Shown: piece by piece, positions 27,258 through 35,290 of the stretch
Layout: each line of letters begins with the position of its first letter
Numbering within the stretch: the stretch's first letter is position 1
From: OLB6 sp964620125
GTDB lineage: Bacteria; Bacteroidota; Ignavibacteria; Kapaibacteriales; Kapaibacteriaceae
Assembly: GCA_964620125.1 (NCBI GenBank)
Contig: CAZUGQ010000006.1
Span: 1-64,000 of the forward strand
Direction of reading: 5' to 3'
DNA length: 64,000 nt
The notes under the pieces: generated by a model
Database searches by the model: none
Seen by the model: only the letters and a program-made list of their open reading frames with translations
Told to the model about the DNA's origin: nothing
Position numbers and translations under genes: made by a program

Positions 27258-28135
27258 CAGCTTGCCGACAGAGCTTCGGCCCCACCAACAATCTCGAGCA
27301 TCTCCTTGGTGATTGCGGCCTGCCGTTCACGGTTGTAGATAAGCTGCAACGCAGAAATGAGATCCTTGGCATTGGACGTTGCATTCTCCATCGCAACCAT
27401 ACGCGCAGCCTGCTCAGCTGCATTAGAGTCGAGGAGTGCCCTCCACACCTGTGTATTCAAGTACTTAGGCAGCAACGAGTCAAGAATGTCGGTACGCGTT
27501 GGCTCGAAAATGTAATCAACGGAATGTGCACCCTGTTCCTTTTCAACGGGCATGATGGGTAGCAGTGGTAAAATCCGAACTTCCTGCTTGATCACGCTCA
27601 GGAACTCATTGAACATCAGCTCGATGTGATCTGCACGATGAGCCAGAAACGCATCCGAAGCCAGCTCGGCAACGTTTGTGGCAATCGAGTAGTCAAGCTT
27701 GAGGAAGGCATCCGGAAACCCGGCAACGATCTCTGTTCGCGACTTCCGGAATTGCGCAACAGACTTGCGGCCAATGGCTACCACGCGAATGCTGGCACCG
27801 GGATGGAGTTGCTGCAATTCCGCAATGCGTGATCGAACAGCACGAAAGAGGTTGGTGTTGAAACCACCACACAACCCACGATCGGAGGAAATCACACCAA
27901 CGATGATGTTCTCCACCTTCTTGCGCTGCTCGAAGTAGGGGTGCACAAAGTCCGACTCGGCAGCAGCAAGGTTGCGAAGGATCTTCTCCAGTTGCCTAGC
28001 AAAAGGGCGAGCTGCGGTAATAGCATCCTGCGCTCTGCGCAACTTTGCCGCAGCTACCATTCGCATGGCCTGCGTGATCTTGCTGGTGTTGCGGATTGCA
28101 ACGATGCGGTTTCGTGTTTCTCGTAGGGTAGCCAT
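27257..28135 (-). CDS. atpG: ATP synthase gamma subunit
   Basis: This is the rotating central stalk of F1. The diagnostic N-terminus (Lys-Ile-Thr-Gln-Ala-Met-Arg-Met-Val-Ala-Ala-Ala-Lys-Leu-Arg-Arg-Ala) and the C-terminal helix (Asn-Ala-Lys-Asp-Leu-Ile, Tyr-Asn-Arg-Glu-Arg-Gln-Ala-Ala-Ile-Thr-Lys-Glu) are both present, as is Ser-Ser-Asp-Arg-Gly-Leu-Cys-Gly-Gly. The length of 292 is normal. It is separated from atpA by hldD, which is unusual. Its stop overlaps the start of the next gene by one base. Confidence 0.96.
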   Translation of the reverse strand: MATLRETRNRIVAIRNTSKITQAMRMVAAAKLRRAQDAITAARPFARQLEKILRNLAAAESDFVHPYFEQRKKVENIIVGVISSDRGLCGGFNTNLFRAVRSRIAELQQLHPGASIRVVAIGRKSVAQFRKSRTEIVAGFPDAFLKLDYSIATNVAELASDAFLAHRADHIELMFNEFLSVIKQEVRILPLLPIMPVEKEQGAHSVDYIFEPTRTDILDSLLPKYLNTQVWRALLDSNAAEQAARMVAMENATSNAKDLISALQLIYNRERQAAITKEMLEIVGGAEALSAS

Positions 28136-28156
28136 AGGTGCGTAGTCGGTTCGATT

Positions 28157-29113
28157 TCACAGATAGGGCCACGACGTGGCCAGGTATCCCTGCACATAGT
28201 CAGCAATAGCGGTTTCCAGAGTGGTGGTTGGTGCTCCCACAGCTTCCCGAAGGCGGGTAATGTTTGCACAGGTGTAATTCTGGTACTGGTTTCTCAGGTG
28301 TTCTGGCATGGCAACATACTCGATGGCTGGTTCCTTACCCATCGCTGCAAACACTGCCTTCACAAGCTGATTCCAACTGGATGCAACACCCGAACCCACA
28401 TTCAGGATGCCATGAACAGATGGCTGATCCAAACACCGCAACACCACATTTACAGCATCCTTCACGTACACAAAGTCGCGCTGTTGCTCGCCATCCGAAA
28501 ACTGCGGACTGGTTGATGCAAACAATCGCACAACTCCAGTGCTGACCACTTGTTTATATGACTTCCACACCATGCTGGCCTGTTCTGCCTTGTGGTATTC
28601 GTTAGGACCGAAGACGTTAAAGAATTTGAAGCCTACACAAGCCCCTTCCAAGCCCTGATCTCGTACCCACAAGTCAAACCGGTGCTTTGAATATCCGTAC
28701 ATGTTTAGTGGCCGCAGGTCACGTTCAGCGTCGTCAAACCCCCGTTCGCCATCACCGTAGGTGGCTGCACTGCTGGCGTAGATGAAGCGCGCATTACGTT
28801 CGAGTGCGAACCTGGCAACATCTACGGAATACCGATAGTTGTTGTCAAACAGGTAGTCGTTGTCCGTTGCCGTTGTAGCGGAGCACGCACCCATGTGAAT
28901 CACAGCCTCGATGGAGCCCCACGTTTTACTCTGCAGGTCTCGTCTGAACTGCTCTTTGCTAACGATGTCAAGGAACGAATGATGCGCAATGTTCTTCCAC
29001 TTTTCTCCCGTTCGAAGGGAGTCTACGATCAGAACGTCTCGCTGCCCTCGGGCATTCAAGGCTGCCAACACACAGCTGCCGATAAAACCGGCACCTCCAG
29101 TGAGTATGATCAT
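28157..29113 (-). CDS. hldD: ADP-L-glycero-D-manno-heptose-6-epimerase
   Basis: This enzyme epimerises ADP-D-glycero-D-manno-heptose to the L form used in the LPS inner core. It is an extended short-chain dehydrogenase: the NADP site is Thr-Gly-Gly-Ala-Gly-Phe-Ile-Gly-Ser at the N-terminus. The HldD-typical segments are His-Met-Gly-Ala-Cys-Ser-Ala-Thr-Thr, Tyr-Ala-Ser-Ser-Ala-Ala-Thr-Tyr-Gly, catalytic Tyr-Gly-Tyr-Ser-Lys, and Arg-Asp-Phe-Val-Tyr-Val-Lys-Asp. The length of 318 fits. It sits between atpA (19 bases) and atpG (21 bases) on the same strand, so it is part of the ATP synthase transcript. Confidence 0.93.
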   Translation of the reverse strand: MIILTGGAGFIGSCVLAALNARGQRDVLIVDSLRTGEKWKNIAHHSFLDIVSKEQFRRDLQSKTWGSIEAVIHMGACSATTATDNDYLFDNNYRYSVDVARFALERNARFIYASSAATYGDGERGFDDAERDLRPLNMYGYSKHRFDLWVRDQGLEGACVGFKFFNVFGPNEYHKAEQASMVWKSYKQVVSTGVVRLFASTSPQFSDGEQQRDFVYVKDAVNVVLRCLDQPSVHGILNVGSGVASSWNQLVKAVFAAMGKEPAIEYVAMPEHLRNQYQNYTCANITRLREAVGAPTTTLETAIADYVQGYLATSWPYL

Positions 29114-29132
29114 GCGGTAGGTGCCAGAGAAA

Positions 29133-30683
29133 TCATACAGTGGTCATAAACCGTTCCGAGAACGTTCCAATCATCTCGTCAAGCTCACGAGTAATCTCGT
29201 CGGTAAGTGCCTTTTGAACAGACAGCTTGTCAAGCAACGCTGCATGACTCACACGCGCATACTCAAGCAAGTCGGTCTCATACCGCTTTACATCGTCAAC
29301 CGGTAACTCATCCATCGCTCCCTTGGTGGCTGCGTAAATCACCACGATCTGTTCTTCAACAGGAACAGGTTGATATTGCCGCTGCTTCATCACCTCCATA
29401 AGGCGTGCACCTCGACGCAGTTGCTGTTGCGTACTCTTGTCTAGGTCAGATCCGAACTTGGCAAAGGCTTCCAGAGCACGGTATTGAGCCAGCTCAAGCT
29501 TGAGTGGTCCGGCTACTTTTTTCATAGCCTTGATCTGTGCATTCCCACCCACACGCGACACGGAGATACCAATGTTCAAAGCAGGGCGAACGCCGGCGTT
29601 GAACAGGTTGGGCTCCAGATAAATCTGTCCGTCAGTAATCGAAATCACGTTTGTTGGGATATACGCGGCAACGTCACCTGCTTGCGTTTCAATCACTGGC
29701 AACGCCGTAAGGGATCCCCCCCCAAGTCGGTCGCTAAGTTTTGCAGCGCGTTCCAGTAGCCGACTGTGCAGGTAAAAAACATCGCCAGGGTAGGCTTCAC
29801 GCCCTGGTGGACGGCGTAGGAGGAGCGACACCTGACGGTATGCGGCTGCCTGTTTGGACAAGTCATCGTAAATCACAAGTGCATGCCGTCCGCTATCACG
29901 GAAGTACTCGCCCATGCTGCATCCGCAGTATGGGGCGATAAACTGCAAGGGGGCTGGGTCGGACGCAGATGCAGTTACAATGGTTGTATATTCCATTGCA
30001 CCGTACTTCTCGAGGGTAGCAAGCACGTTTGCAACGGTTGACCCCTTTTGCCCAATGGCAACGTAGATGCAGTACACAGGCTTGATTCCGCGTTCTGCAG
30101 CTTCGGGCGTGTGCGTGTATTTCTGGTTGATGATCGTGTCTACTGCCACCACGGTTTTACCTGTCTGCCGGTCGCCGATGATCAACTCGCGCTGGCCGCG
30201 ACCAATCGGAATCAGGGCATCGATGGCCTTGATCCCCGTTTGCAGAGGTTCGGTAACAGGCTGGCGGTCAATAACGCCAAGGGCTTTTCTTTCGATGGGC
30301 AGGTACGCTTCAGTATTGATTGGTCCTTTACCATCCAACGGCTGCCCCAGTGGGTTCACAACCCTACCAATCAAGGCTTCGCCAACGGGTACCGAGGCAA
30401 TACGGCCAGTGCGCTTAACCTGATCACCTTCCTTTACCTGTGAATCGTCGCCAAACAGCACAACACCTACGCTGTCTTCTTCAAGGTTCAGTACCATTCC
30501 CACAACGCCGTTCGGGAACTCCACAAGCTCCGATACCATCACGTTTGTGAGACCATAGATGCGGGCTACGCCGTCGCCCACCTGAAGAACTGTGCCTACC
30601 TCGTAGATGTCGGTTTCGTTCTCAAATCCTGAGAGTTGGCGCCGAAGGATGGCGGAGATCTCTTCGGGTCTTACTTCAGCCAT
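29133..30683 (-). CDS. atpA: ATP synthase alpha subunit
   Basis: This is the non-catalytic nucleotide-binding subunit of F1. The P-loop is Gly-Asp-Arg-Gln-Thr-Gly-Lys-Thr at about residue 170. The Pro-Leu-Gly-Gln-Pro-Leu-Asp-Gly segment and the Pro-Ala-Leu-Asn-Ile-Gly-Ile-Ser-Val-Ser-Arg-Val-Gly-Gly alpha signature are intact. It is 516 residues long. Gene order upstream is atpB-E-F-H; downstream comes hldD, then atpG. A run of eight C on the plus strand (29714-29724 region) lies inside it, but the frame reads through normally. Confidence 0.97.
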   Translation of the reverse strand: MAEVRPEEISAILRRQLSGFENETDIYEVGTVLQVGDGVARIYGLTNVMVSELVEFPNGVVGMVLNLEEDSVGVVLFGDDSQVKEGDQVKRTGRIASVPVGEALIGRVVNPLGQPLDGKGPINTEAYLPIERKALGVIDRQPVTEPLQTGIKAIDALIPIGRGQRELIIGDRQTGKTVVAVDTIINQKYTHTPEAAERGIKPVYCIYVAIGQKGSTVANVLATLEKYGAMEYTTIVTASASDPAPLQFIAPYCGCSMGEYFRDSGRHALVIYDDLSKQAAAYRQVSLLLRRPPGREAYPGDVFYLHSRLLERAAKLSDRLGGGSLTALPVIETQAGDVAAYIPTNVISITDGQIYLEPNLFNAGVRPALNIGISVSRVGGNAQIKAMKKVAGPLKLELAQYRALEAFAKFGSDLDKSTQQQLRRGARLMEVMKQRQYQPVPVEEQIVVIYAATKGAMDELPVDDVKRYETDLLEYARVSHAALLDKLSVQKALTDEITRELDEMIGTFSERFMTTV

Positions 30684-30704
30684 GTATGTTCCTTAACAAG
30701 TAAA

Positions 30705-31244
30705 TCATGTATGTGCGAGTTCATGCTTCAGTTCTTGAAGCCGATGGCGCAGAGAACCGTCCAAAACGATATCGCCGATGCGAACAACCACACCGCCGAT
30801 CAGGTCTGGTTTCGATGCGAATGTTGGTACCACGTGTTTTCCGGTGCGCTGCTCTAGTGCTGTTTGCAGTTTTTTCTGCGAGGAACCGTCGAGTGCCGCT
30901 GCGCTGTTTACGGTAACCCGAAGAACGTTGTTTTTGGCATCGAGCAGTTCCTGGAATACCTGTGCAATGTGACCAAGGTATGCCTCCCGGCCTTTCTCGA
31001 TTACCAGCACGATAAAGGCGAGGGTGAGTTCCGAAACCTGTCCTGCAAAAACATCCTTGGCAATGTTCATCTTCTGCCATGCCTTTACAACAGGACTGCG
31101 GAAAACGATTCGCAGGTCTGGTGCCGATTCAAGTATTCTGCGCACGGTTGCTAGGTCGGATTCAACAGTGCTGGTGCACTTCAGTCGCTCCGCTTCTTGC
31201 AGTAGAGCCATGGCGTAGCGACTGGAGATGGCCTTGGTTGACAT
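30705..31244 (-). CDS. atpH: ATP synthase delta subunit
   Basis: This is the F1 subunit that ties the peripheral stalk to the alpha ring. The N-terminal six-helix bundle starts Ile-Ser-Ser-Arg-Tyr-Ala-Met-Ala-Leu. The C-terminal motif Pro-Asp-Leu-Ile-Gly-Gly-Val-Val-Val-Arg-Ile-Gly-Asp, then Asp-Gly-Ser-Leu-Arg-His-Arg-Leu, is characteristic. It is 179 residues, a normal length, and starts 4 bases after atpF. Confidence 0.95.
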   Translation of the reverse strand: MSTKAISSRYAMALLQEAERLKCTSTVESDLATVRRILESAPDLRIVFRSPVVKAWQKMNIAKDVFAGQVSELTLAFIVLVIEKGREAYLGHIAQVFQELLDAKNNVLRVTVNSAAALDGSSQKKLQTALEQRTGKHVVPTFASKPDLIGGVVVRIGDIVLDGSLRHRLQELKHELAHT

Positions 31245-31248
31245 AGCT

Positions 31249-31743
31249 TCAGTTCTTAGAGATATCGTTTACGTATTCTTCAACCAAGCGCTTTTGGTCA
31301 GCATCCTGAATGGTGCGGCCAAGCAATTTTTCCGTTGCTTCTACAACAAGCGTTGATACTTCCGCACGCAGAGCTGCGATGGCTTCGTCCTTTTGCCGTT
31401 CTATCTCGCGCTGTGCCTCCACCAACTTCTGATGTTTTACGGCGTCGGCCTCCTCGGTAGCCCGTCGTATAAGTGCTTCTCCCTGTGACTTCCCTTCGCG
31501 AATGATTGACATCACCTCCGCTTGGGCACCGGCGATCTTTTCCTTGGCCTCTTTCAGCAGACTCTGCGATTCGGCATTCGCACGCTCAGCGGCATGAATG
31601 TTATCGGCAATTGCCTTCTCACGTGCCTCGAGACCTGCACGCATGGGCTTCCACGCAAACCGTGCGATGATGTATGCAAAGATGGTGAAGTTGACGAGGC
31701 TCCAGAAGAGCAGGCCGGGTTGGAGTTGGAGGAAGTCTGGCAT
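31249..31743 (-). CDS. atpF: ATP synthase b subunit
   Basis: This is the peripheral-stalk subunit. One N-terminal membrane helix (Leu-Phe-Trp-Ser-Leu-Val-Asn-Phe-Thr-Ile-Phe-Ala-Tyr-Ile-Ile) is followed by a long charged coiled coil (Ala-Arg-Glu-Lys-Ala-Ile-Ala-Asp-Asn-Ile to the end). It is 164 residues. No Shine-Dalgarno is possible close to its ATG, because the 35 bases upstream are a 9-bp tandem repeat that is pyrimidine-rich on the coding strand. Confidence 0.94.
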   Translation of the reverse strand: MPDFLQLQPGLLFWSLVNFTIFAYIIARFAWKPMRAGLEAREKAIADNIHAAERANAESQSLLKEAKEKIAGAQAEVMSIIREGKSQGEALIRRATEEADAVKHQKLVEAQREIERQKDEAIAALRAEVSTLVVEATEKLLGRTIQDADQKRLVEEYVNDISKN

Positions 31744-31746
31744 ATG

Positions 31747-31781
31747 AGGGACTGGAGGGACTGGAGGGACTGGAGGGACTA
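31747..31781. repeat. 9-bp tandem repeat next to the atpF start
   Basis: Nearly four copies of AGGGACTGG (plus-strand reading) end three bases before the atpF start codon. On the mRNA the repeat is CCAGUCCCU, so the ribosome-binding region is replaced by a C/U-rich tract. The number of copies could vary between strains. Confidence 0.9.
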
Positions 31782-31822
31782 GAGGGGAGGTTGAGTTTGG
31801 GTTAGAGGGGTTGGGAGAGAGG

Positions 31823-31877
31823 CAGAGTCGGGAGGTCTGGGGAAGGCTTCCCGACTCTGACCCCGGCGTGCGGGGTC
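31823..31877 (-). promoter_or_regulatory. Two consecutive hairpins after atpE
   Basis: The first hairpin downstream of the atpE stop is a 7-bp stem with a 5-base loop (GACCCCG-GCGTG-CGGGGTC at 31859-31877). The second is a longer stem whose outer 11 bp are perfect (31823-31833 with 31849-31859). No T-run follows, so they are more likely to stabilise the atpE end of the mRNA or reduce readthrough. That fits the need for many more c subunits than b. The effect is inferred. Confidence 0.7.
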
Positions 31878-31885
31878 GGTGCAGG

Positions 31886-32116
31886 TTATGATTTTACTGC
31901 GAGCAGAATGCAGATAACGCCGGCGAGAAGTGCCACGCCTTCGATAAGGGCGGCACCGATGATCATCGTTGTGCGGATGTCACCGGCGTTCTCGGGTTGG
32001 CGGCTGCTGGCTTCAAGGGCGGCGGCGGCAAGGCGACCGATGCCGGTGCCTACGCCAAAAACCGTCACGCCCACGCCGAGACCGGCTGAGAGCCATGCGA
32101 ATGCTACTGCGTCCAT
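31886..32116 (-). CDS. atpE: ATP synthase c subunit
   Basis: This is the proteolipid of the rotor ring. There are two membrane helices in 76 residues, with the glycine-rich first helix (Gly-Leu-Gly-Val-Gly-Val-Thr-Val-Phe-Gly-Val-Gly-Thr-Gly-Ile-Gly), the polar loop Arg-Gln-Pro, and the ion-binding Glu in Ala-Ala-Leu-Ile-Glu-Gly-Val-Ala-Leu. No Ser/Thr follows the Glu and no Na+-type Gln pattern is seen, which suggests a proton-coupled ring. Confidence 0.96.
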   Translation of the reverse strand: MDAVAFAWLSAGLGVGVTVFGVGTGIGRLAAAALEASSRQPENAGDIRTTMIIGAALIEGVALLAGVICILLAVKS

Positions 32117-32141
32117 GTTTCCTCCAAAAGATTAATGTGGG

Positions 32142-33227
32142 TTAGCTGATGGTAGTCGTGTGCTTGAGTTCGAGACCATCGTGGTCGTGATGATGCTCGT
32201 GATGTTCATCGTGTGTTGCATGCTCGCCAAGTGCAAGACCTACGAACACAGAGGTGAGCATGGCGAAGATGTACGCTTGGAGGAAGGCTACAAGTAGTTC
32301 GAGTAGATAGATGAACACCGAAAAGCCAACACTTACCGGAGTTACAAGCCACGACTCGAAGAAGAAAATGAGCCCAACCAACGCCAGAAGAACGATGTGC
32401 CCTGCCGTCATGTTCGCGAATAGACGAATCATCAAAGCAAAGGGCTTGGTGAACATCGAAATGATCTCTATCGGCACCATTATTAGAGCCATGTACCAGG
32501 GGGCTCCACCAAGCAGGTGGTGTAGCCAGGCCATGATACCGGCATCCTTAATGGCAATGTAGTTCACCACAAGGAAGGATGTTAATGCAAGTGCCGCGGT
32601 TAGCCCTAAGGCTCCAGTGGCGGCATGGTTGCCCGGCAAAAGTCCGAACAGGTTGAGGAAGAGAATGAAAAAGAAGAGCGAGATAATGTATGGCATCAGT
32701 CTCATCGCTCTCTTCACCGTGCCAACGTTGGGCACAACAATCTGATCCCGTATGTATACCACCAGGCTCTCAAGCAAGTTCTGCAAACCCTTGGGTGCTG
32801 CAAGCGGATGGGAACGATACCGACGCGTGCCAATGATGAACAACAAGGAAATCACAGCTATCGCCAACCACTCATACACCACGAAGTTGGTAACGGAAAG
32901 GTCCAACATCGGATGCCCATGATCGCTCTTCCTCACCGGATGGCCTTCGTGTAATGTGTACAGGCCTGCCTGCTCCATCGCCGATGTGTTGGCATAGACG
33001 TGCAGTCCGTTGTCAACCAAAATCACCGGAGTTACCGGCAAATGCACGAAGAATGCATTGATCTCATGATGATCACCTAACTCTCCGATGAGATGGGTGA
33101 AAACTTCCGATCCCTTTACTTCGCCACCATGGGTAGCGTGAGGATCGGCCGCTCCATGTGCCTGCCCTTCTTGTGGATGACCATGCTCTCCATGCCCACC
33201 GTTGTGCTGCGAACTGTCTGCTTTCAT
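32142..33227 (-). CDS. atpB: ATP synthase a subunit with His-rich ends
   Basis: This is the stator channel of Fo. The essential Arg lies in Leu-Met-Ile-Arg-Leu-Phe-Ala-Asn-Met-Thr-Ala-Gly-His, and the long membrane core follows the family. At 361 residues it is much longer than the E. coli subunit, as in Bacteroidetes, with a large N-terminal extension before helix 1. Both ends are strikingly His-rich: the first 35 residues hold seven His, and a tail near 340-352 reads His-Asp-Glu-His-His-Glu-His-His-His-Asp-His-Asp. The start overlaps the previous gene by 4 bases. Confidence 0.94.
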   Translation of the reverse strand: MKADSSQHNGGHGEHGHPQEGQAHGAADPHATHGGEVKGSEVFTHLIGELGDHHEINAFFVHLPVTPVILVDNGLHVYANTSAMEQAGLYTLHEGHPVRKSDHGHPMLDLSVTNFVVYEWLAIAVISLLFIIGTRRYRSHPLAAPKGLQNLLESLVVYIRDQIVVPNVGTVKRAMRLMPYIISLFFFILFLNLFGLLPGNHAATGALGLTAALALTSFLVVNYIAIKDAGIMAWLHHLLGGAPWYMALIMVPIEIISMFTKPFALMIRLFANMTAGHIVLLALVGLIFFFESWLVTPVSVGFSVFIYLLELLVAFLQAYIFAMLTSVFVGLALGEHATHDEHHEHHHDHDGLELKHTTTIS

Positions 33228-33607
33228 GAAAACCGAAGTACCGGTGTAGGTGTCAGTGATTCAATGGCGTTTTTTTTTAACAGGTCACTTACGGGCGGAC
33301 GCACCTGTCTCTTCTGCTTTTCGAACCATTGATGAAAAAAAAGGATCTCTCCCATGAGAAAAACAAAGCAGGATATCGCAAACGTTACGGCAAAGGCTAC
33401 TTGTTCCATGCCGATAACACCGATACATGCCCAGATGGCAATGATGACCAGAATGGCACGTATGCCGAACGAGCCAAAGACTAAGGCAAGGAACGTGTTA
33501 AGATCCTTGCCAAAAGCCCAACGCGATACCACAAAGCCTAGCACAGCGTTGAACACACAGATACCGAACGCAGTCAGTGCTGCCACGATCGGTCCTTTTA
33601 CGTCCAC
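33224..33607 (-). CDS. Small membrane protein of the atp operon (AtpI-like position)
   Basis: These 127 residues have four likely membrane helices (Ile-Val-Ala-Ala-Leu-Thr-Ala-Phe-Gly-Ile-Cys-Val-Phe through Phe-Val-Phe-Leu-Met-Gly-Glu-Ile-Leu-Phe-Phe-His) and a short charged tail. It is overlapped at both ends, by the atpZ-like gene and atpB. The place just before atpB is that of AtpI/UncI, which helps assemble the c ring in other bacteria. I do not see a clear sequence match, so the role is positional inference. Confidence 0.7.
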   Translation of the reverse strand: MDVKGPIVAALTAFGICVFNAVLGFVVSRWAFGKDLNTFLALVFGSFGIRAILVIIAIWACIGVIGMEQVAFAVTFAISCFVFLMGEILFFHQWFEKQKRQVRPPVSDLLKKNAIESLTPTPVLRFS

Positions 33608-33876
33608 CCGTTTTCCTTTCCTGCTTTCCGCCGTTGGTCACGAGCCAGCAACCGCTGGGTGGACCGTAAAAATTGAATGAAGCCAACCACGCTTCCTACT
33701 CCAAGGCCAACAACTAATCCCCACGGAGTACTCCCGGAACGGTTGTCTATCAGCCAACCGATACCGCCCATCAGCAACACGGTGACCGCCAATTGCGATC
33801 CCAAAGCCATGTACGGTGCGAGTTGCCCCATCACCGTTGCTGACCGCTGGTCCTTGGGAGTTTTGGGTAGGGACAT
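33598..33876 (-). CDS. atpZ: AtpZ/AtpI-family protein
   Basis: These 92 residues have two membrane helices around a Gly-Gly-Ile-Gly-Trp-Leu-Ile-Asp turn and a second helix with Gly-Leu-Gly-Val-Gly-Ser-Val-Val-Gly-Phe. This is the pattern of the small AtpZ/AtpI (F0F1-ATPase subunit) family, which may carry Mg2+ or Ca2+ or assist assembly. It is the first gene of the ATP synthase cluster and overlaps the next by 10 bases. A promoter should lie in the 43 bases upstream or further back, but I cannot point to one. Confidence 0.78.
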   Translation of the reverse strand: MSLPKTPKDQRSATVMGQLAPYMALGSQLAVTVLLMGGIGWLIDNRSGSTPWGLVVGLGVGSVVGFIQFLRSTQRLLARDQRRKAGKENGWT

Positions 33877-33919
33877 TGCGGCGCTTGGTAAAAAACGCGG
33901 GCAAAATTAGGCAGATGGG

Positions 33920-35290
33920 CTAAAAACCCAATTCCCTAAGTGATGCCATCACGCCGTCGGTGAAAATATTGCGCGTTTCCCCATACCATCGGTCATTTGG
34001 TATGAAGCGTATACCACCATAACTCGATGGATTCAAATCATTTAGGGGGCTGGTAGCAATGGTGGTGGTTTCCTCGGGCCGAAACTCGTTATCCACATCG
34101 TGCAGGACAACCGTGCAACCAAACTCTGTTGTGCCATCCTCGTCGAGTGGTGGTGCAGAAAAACCAAGCAGTACCAAGGGTATCCGAACCTTCACAACAA
34201 AGCCGTTCGAGCGTTGCGTTGTAACCACACGTACGGAGTTCAGAACGCTGCTCTGCTCCTGGTCGAACTCATCCGTTGTTTTCACCTTGATCGCTGGTGG
34301 AATGTCAGCAAAGTCGCCAATCTTTACGGCAAACGCATAGATGCCGCTATCTGCCTCTTCTCGTGCTACAACACCCGACCGGCCCACTCTTGTGATTGTT
34401 CTACTGTACTGCCCCTCGGCTGGCTCGTTTACTTCGAACCATAACTCCACCCTGTCGGCCGGACATGTATCACACCAGCCTGTAACCACAGTGCTGTCAA
34501 CCACGGCAACTCGCACATAAAGGTACTCTGCATCATAAACAAATCGTGCCGCGAACGAGGCATCCGAAGCCCCTTTCCACCAATAGGTACCGTTCAGCAC
34601 ATGGTCTATGGAATAGGCATGAACTTCTGGCTGAATTCCAGCACAGATCTGTCGAGTACGTTCATAACAGGGAATCGTAAGGAATGCATTGCTGTAGATC
34701 TCCTCTCCTTCGGCATTCTCGAACTTCTCCCGTGTTGCTAATGTGTGGTAGTTGCGGTACTCTTCGTGAGGGAGCATTGCCACCTTGTTCGTGGTGAATT
34801 CGTCAACGAGAACAACGCTGCCCTGCAGAAAGCGATATCCTTTCATCCCCCAATCATCGTTTTTACGCTTGCGTGCTATGTAGCATGTGGTATCCTTGAT
34901 AACTACACCAACTTCCAGCGGCAACTCAACAAAGCTTACTGGAAATGTTGCCACATTCACGAGGTAGCCATCGATATCACCGAATAGATAAACGTGGCAC
35001 TCCTTCTTTCGAACACCAGCAATGTAGATGCTAAAGGCAACATCATTGTAGCCGTCACCGGTAAAGTCACCAACATCCCAGCCCCAAATGCGGTACTGGG
35101 CACCGCGCGGCATCACCTTTTCGAGATCTCCAATGAGCTCTTTGTCAAAGTAGGTAACGAGTTTCGCAGAGAGTTCCTCGAATGCCATGCCGGTCTGTGC
35201 GGTGCCGTTTGCACTCAACACCAACAAGCCAATGGCACACAAACCCACTCGAAATAAACATGTAAGGGGCTTTGGGTTTCGATACCTCAT
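33920..35290 (-). CDS. Secreted FG-GAP/CBM9-like protein
   Basis: This 456-residue protein has a signal peptide (Leu-Cys-Ala-Ile-Gly-Leu-Leu-Val-Leu-Ser-Ala-Asn-Gly-Thr-Ala-Gln). An FG-GAP-like calcium-loop motif lies near residue 75 (Val-Gly-Asp-Phe-Thr-Gly-Asp-Gly-Tyr-Asn-Asp-Val-Ala-Phe). The C-terminal half (about 230-440) resembles a family 9 carbohydrate-binding module, with Ala-Arg-Phe-Val-Tyr-Asp-Ala-Glu-Tyr-Leu-Tyr-Val-Arg-Val. No sorting domain is seen. It overlaps the PfkB kinase gene by 4 bases at its start. Substrate unknown. Confidence 0.75.
   Translation of the reverse strand: MRYRNPKPLTCLFRVGLCAIGLLVLSANGTAQTGMAFEELSAKLVTYFDKELIGDLEKVMPRGAQYRIWGWDVGDFTGDGYNDVAFSIYIAGVRKKECHVYLFGDIDGYLVNVATFPVSFVELPLEVGVVIKDTTCYIARKRKNDDWGMKGYRFLQGSVVLVDEFTTNKVAMLPHEEYRNYHTLATREKFENAEGEEIYSNAFLTIPCYERTRQICAGIQPEVHAYSIDHVLNGTYWWKGASDASFAARFVYDAEYLYVRVAVVDSTVVTGWCDTCPADRVELWFEVNEPAEGQYSRTITRVGRSGVVAREEADSGIYAFAVKIGDFADIPPAIKVKTTDEFDQEQSSVLNSVRVVTTQRSNGFVVKVRIPLVLLGFSAPPLDEDGTTEFGCTVVLHDVDNEFRPEETTTIATSPLNDLNPSSYGGIRFIPNDRWYGETRNIFTDGVMASLRELGF

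Noticed and set aside
29710..29730. Run of eight C in atpA as a phase-variable tract
   Set aside because: The frame reads through into a fully normal AtpA and the gene is essential, so switching is unlikely.
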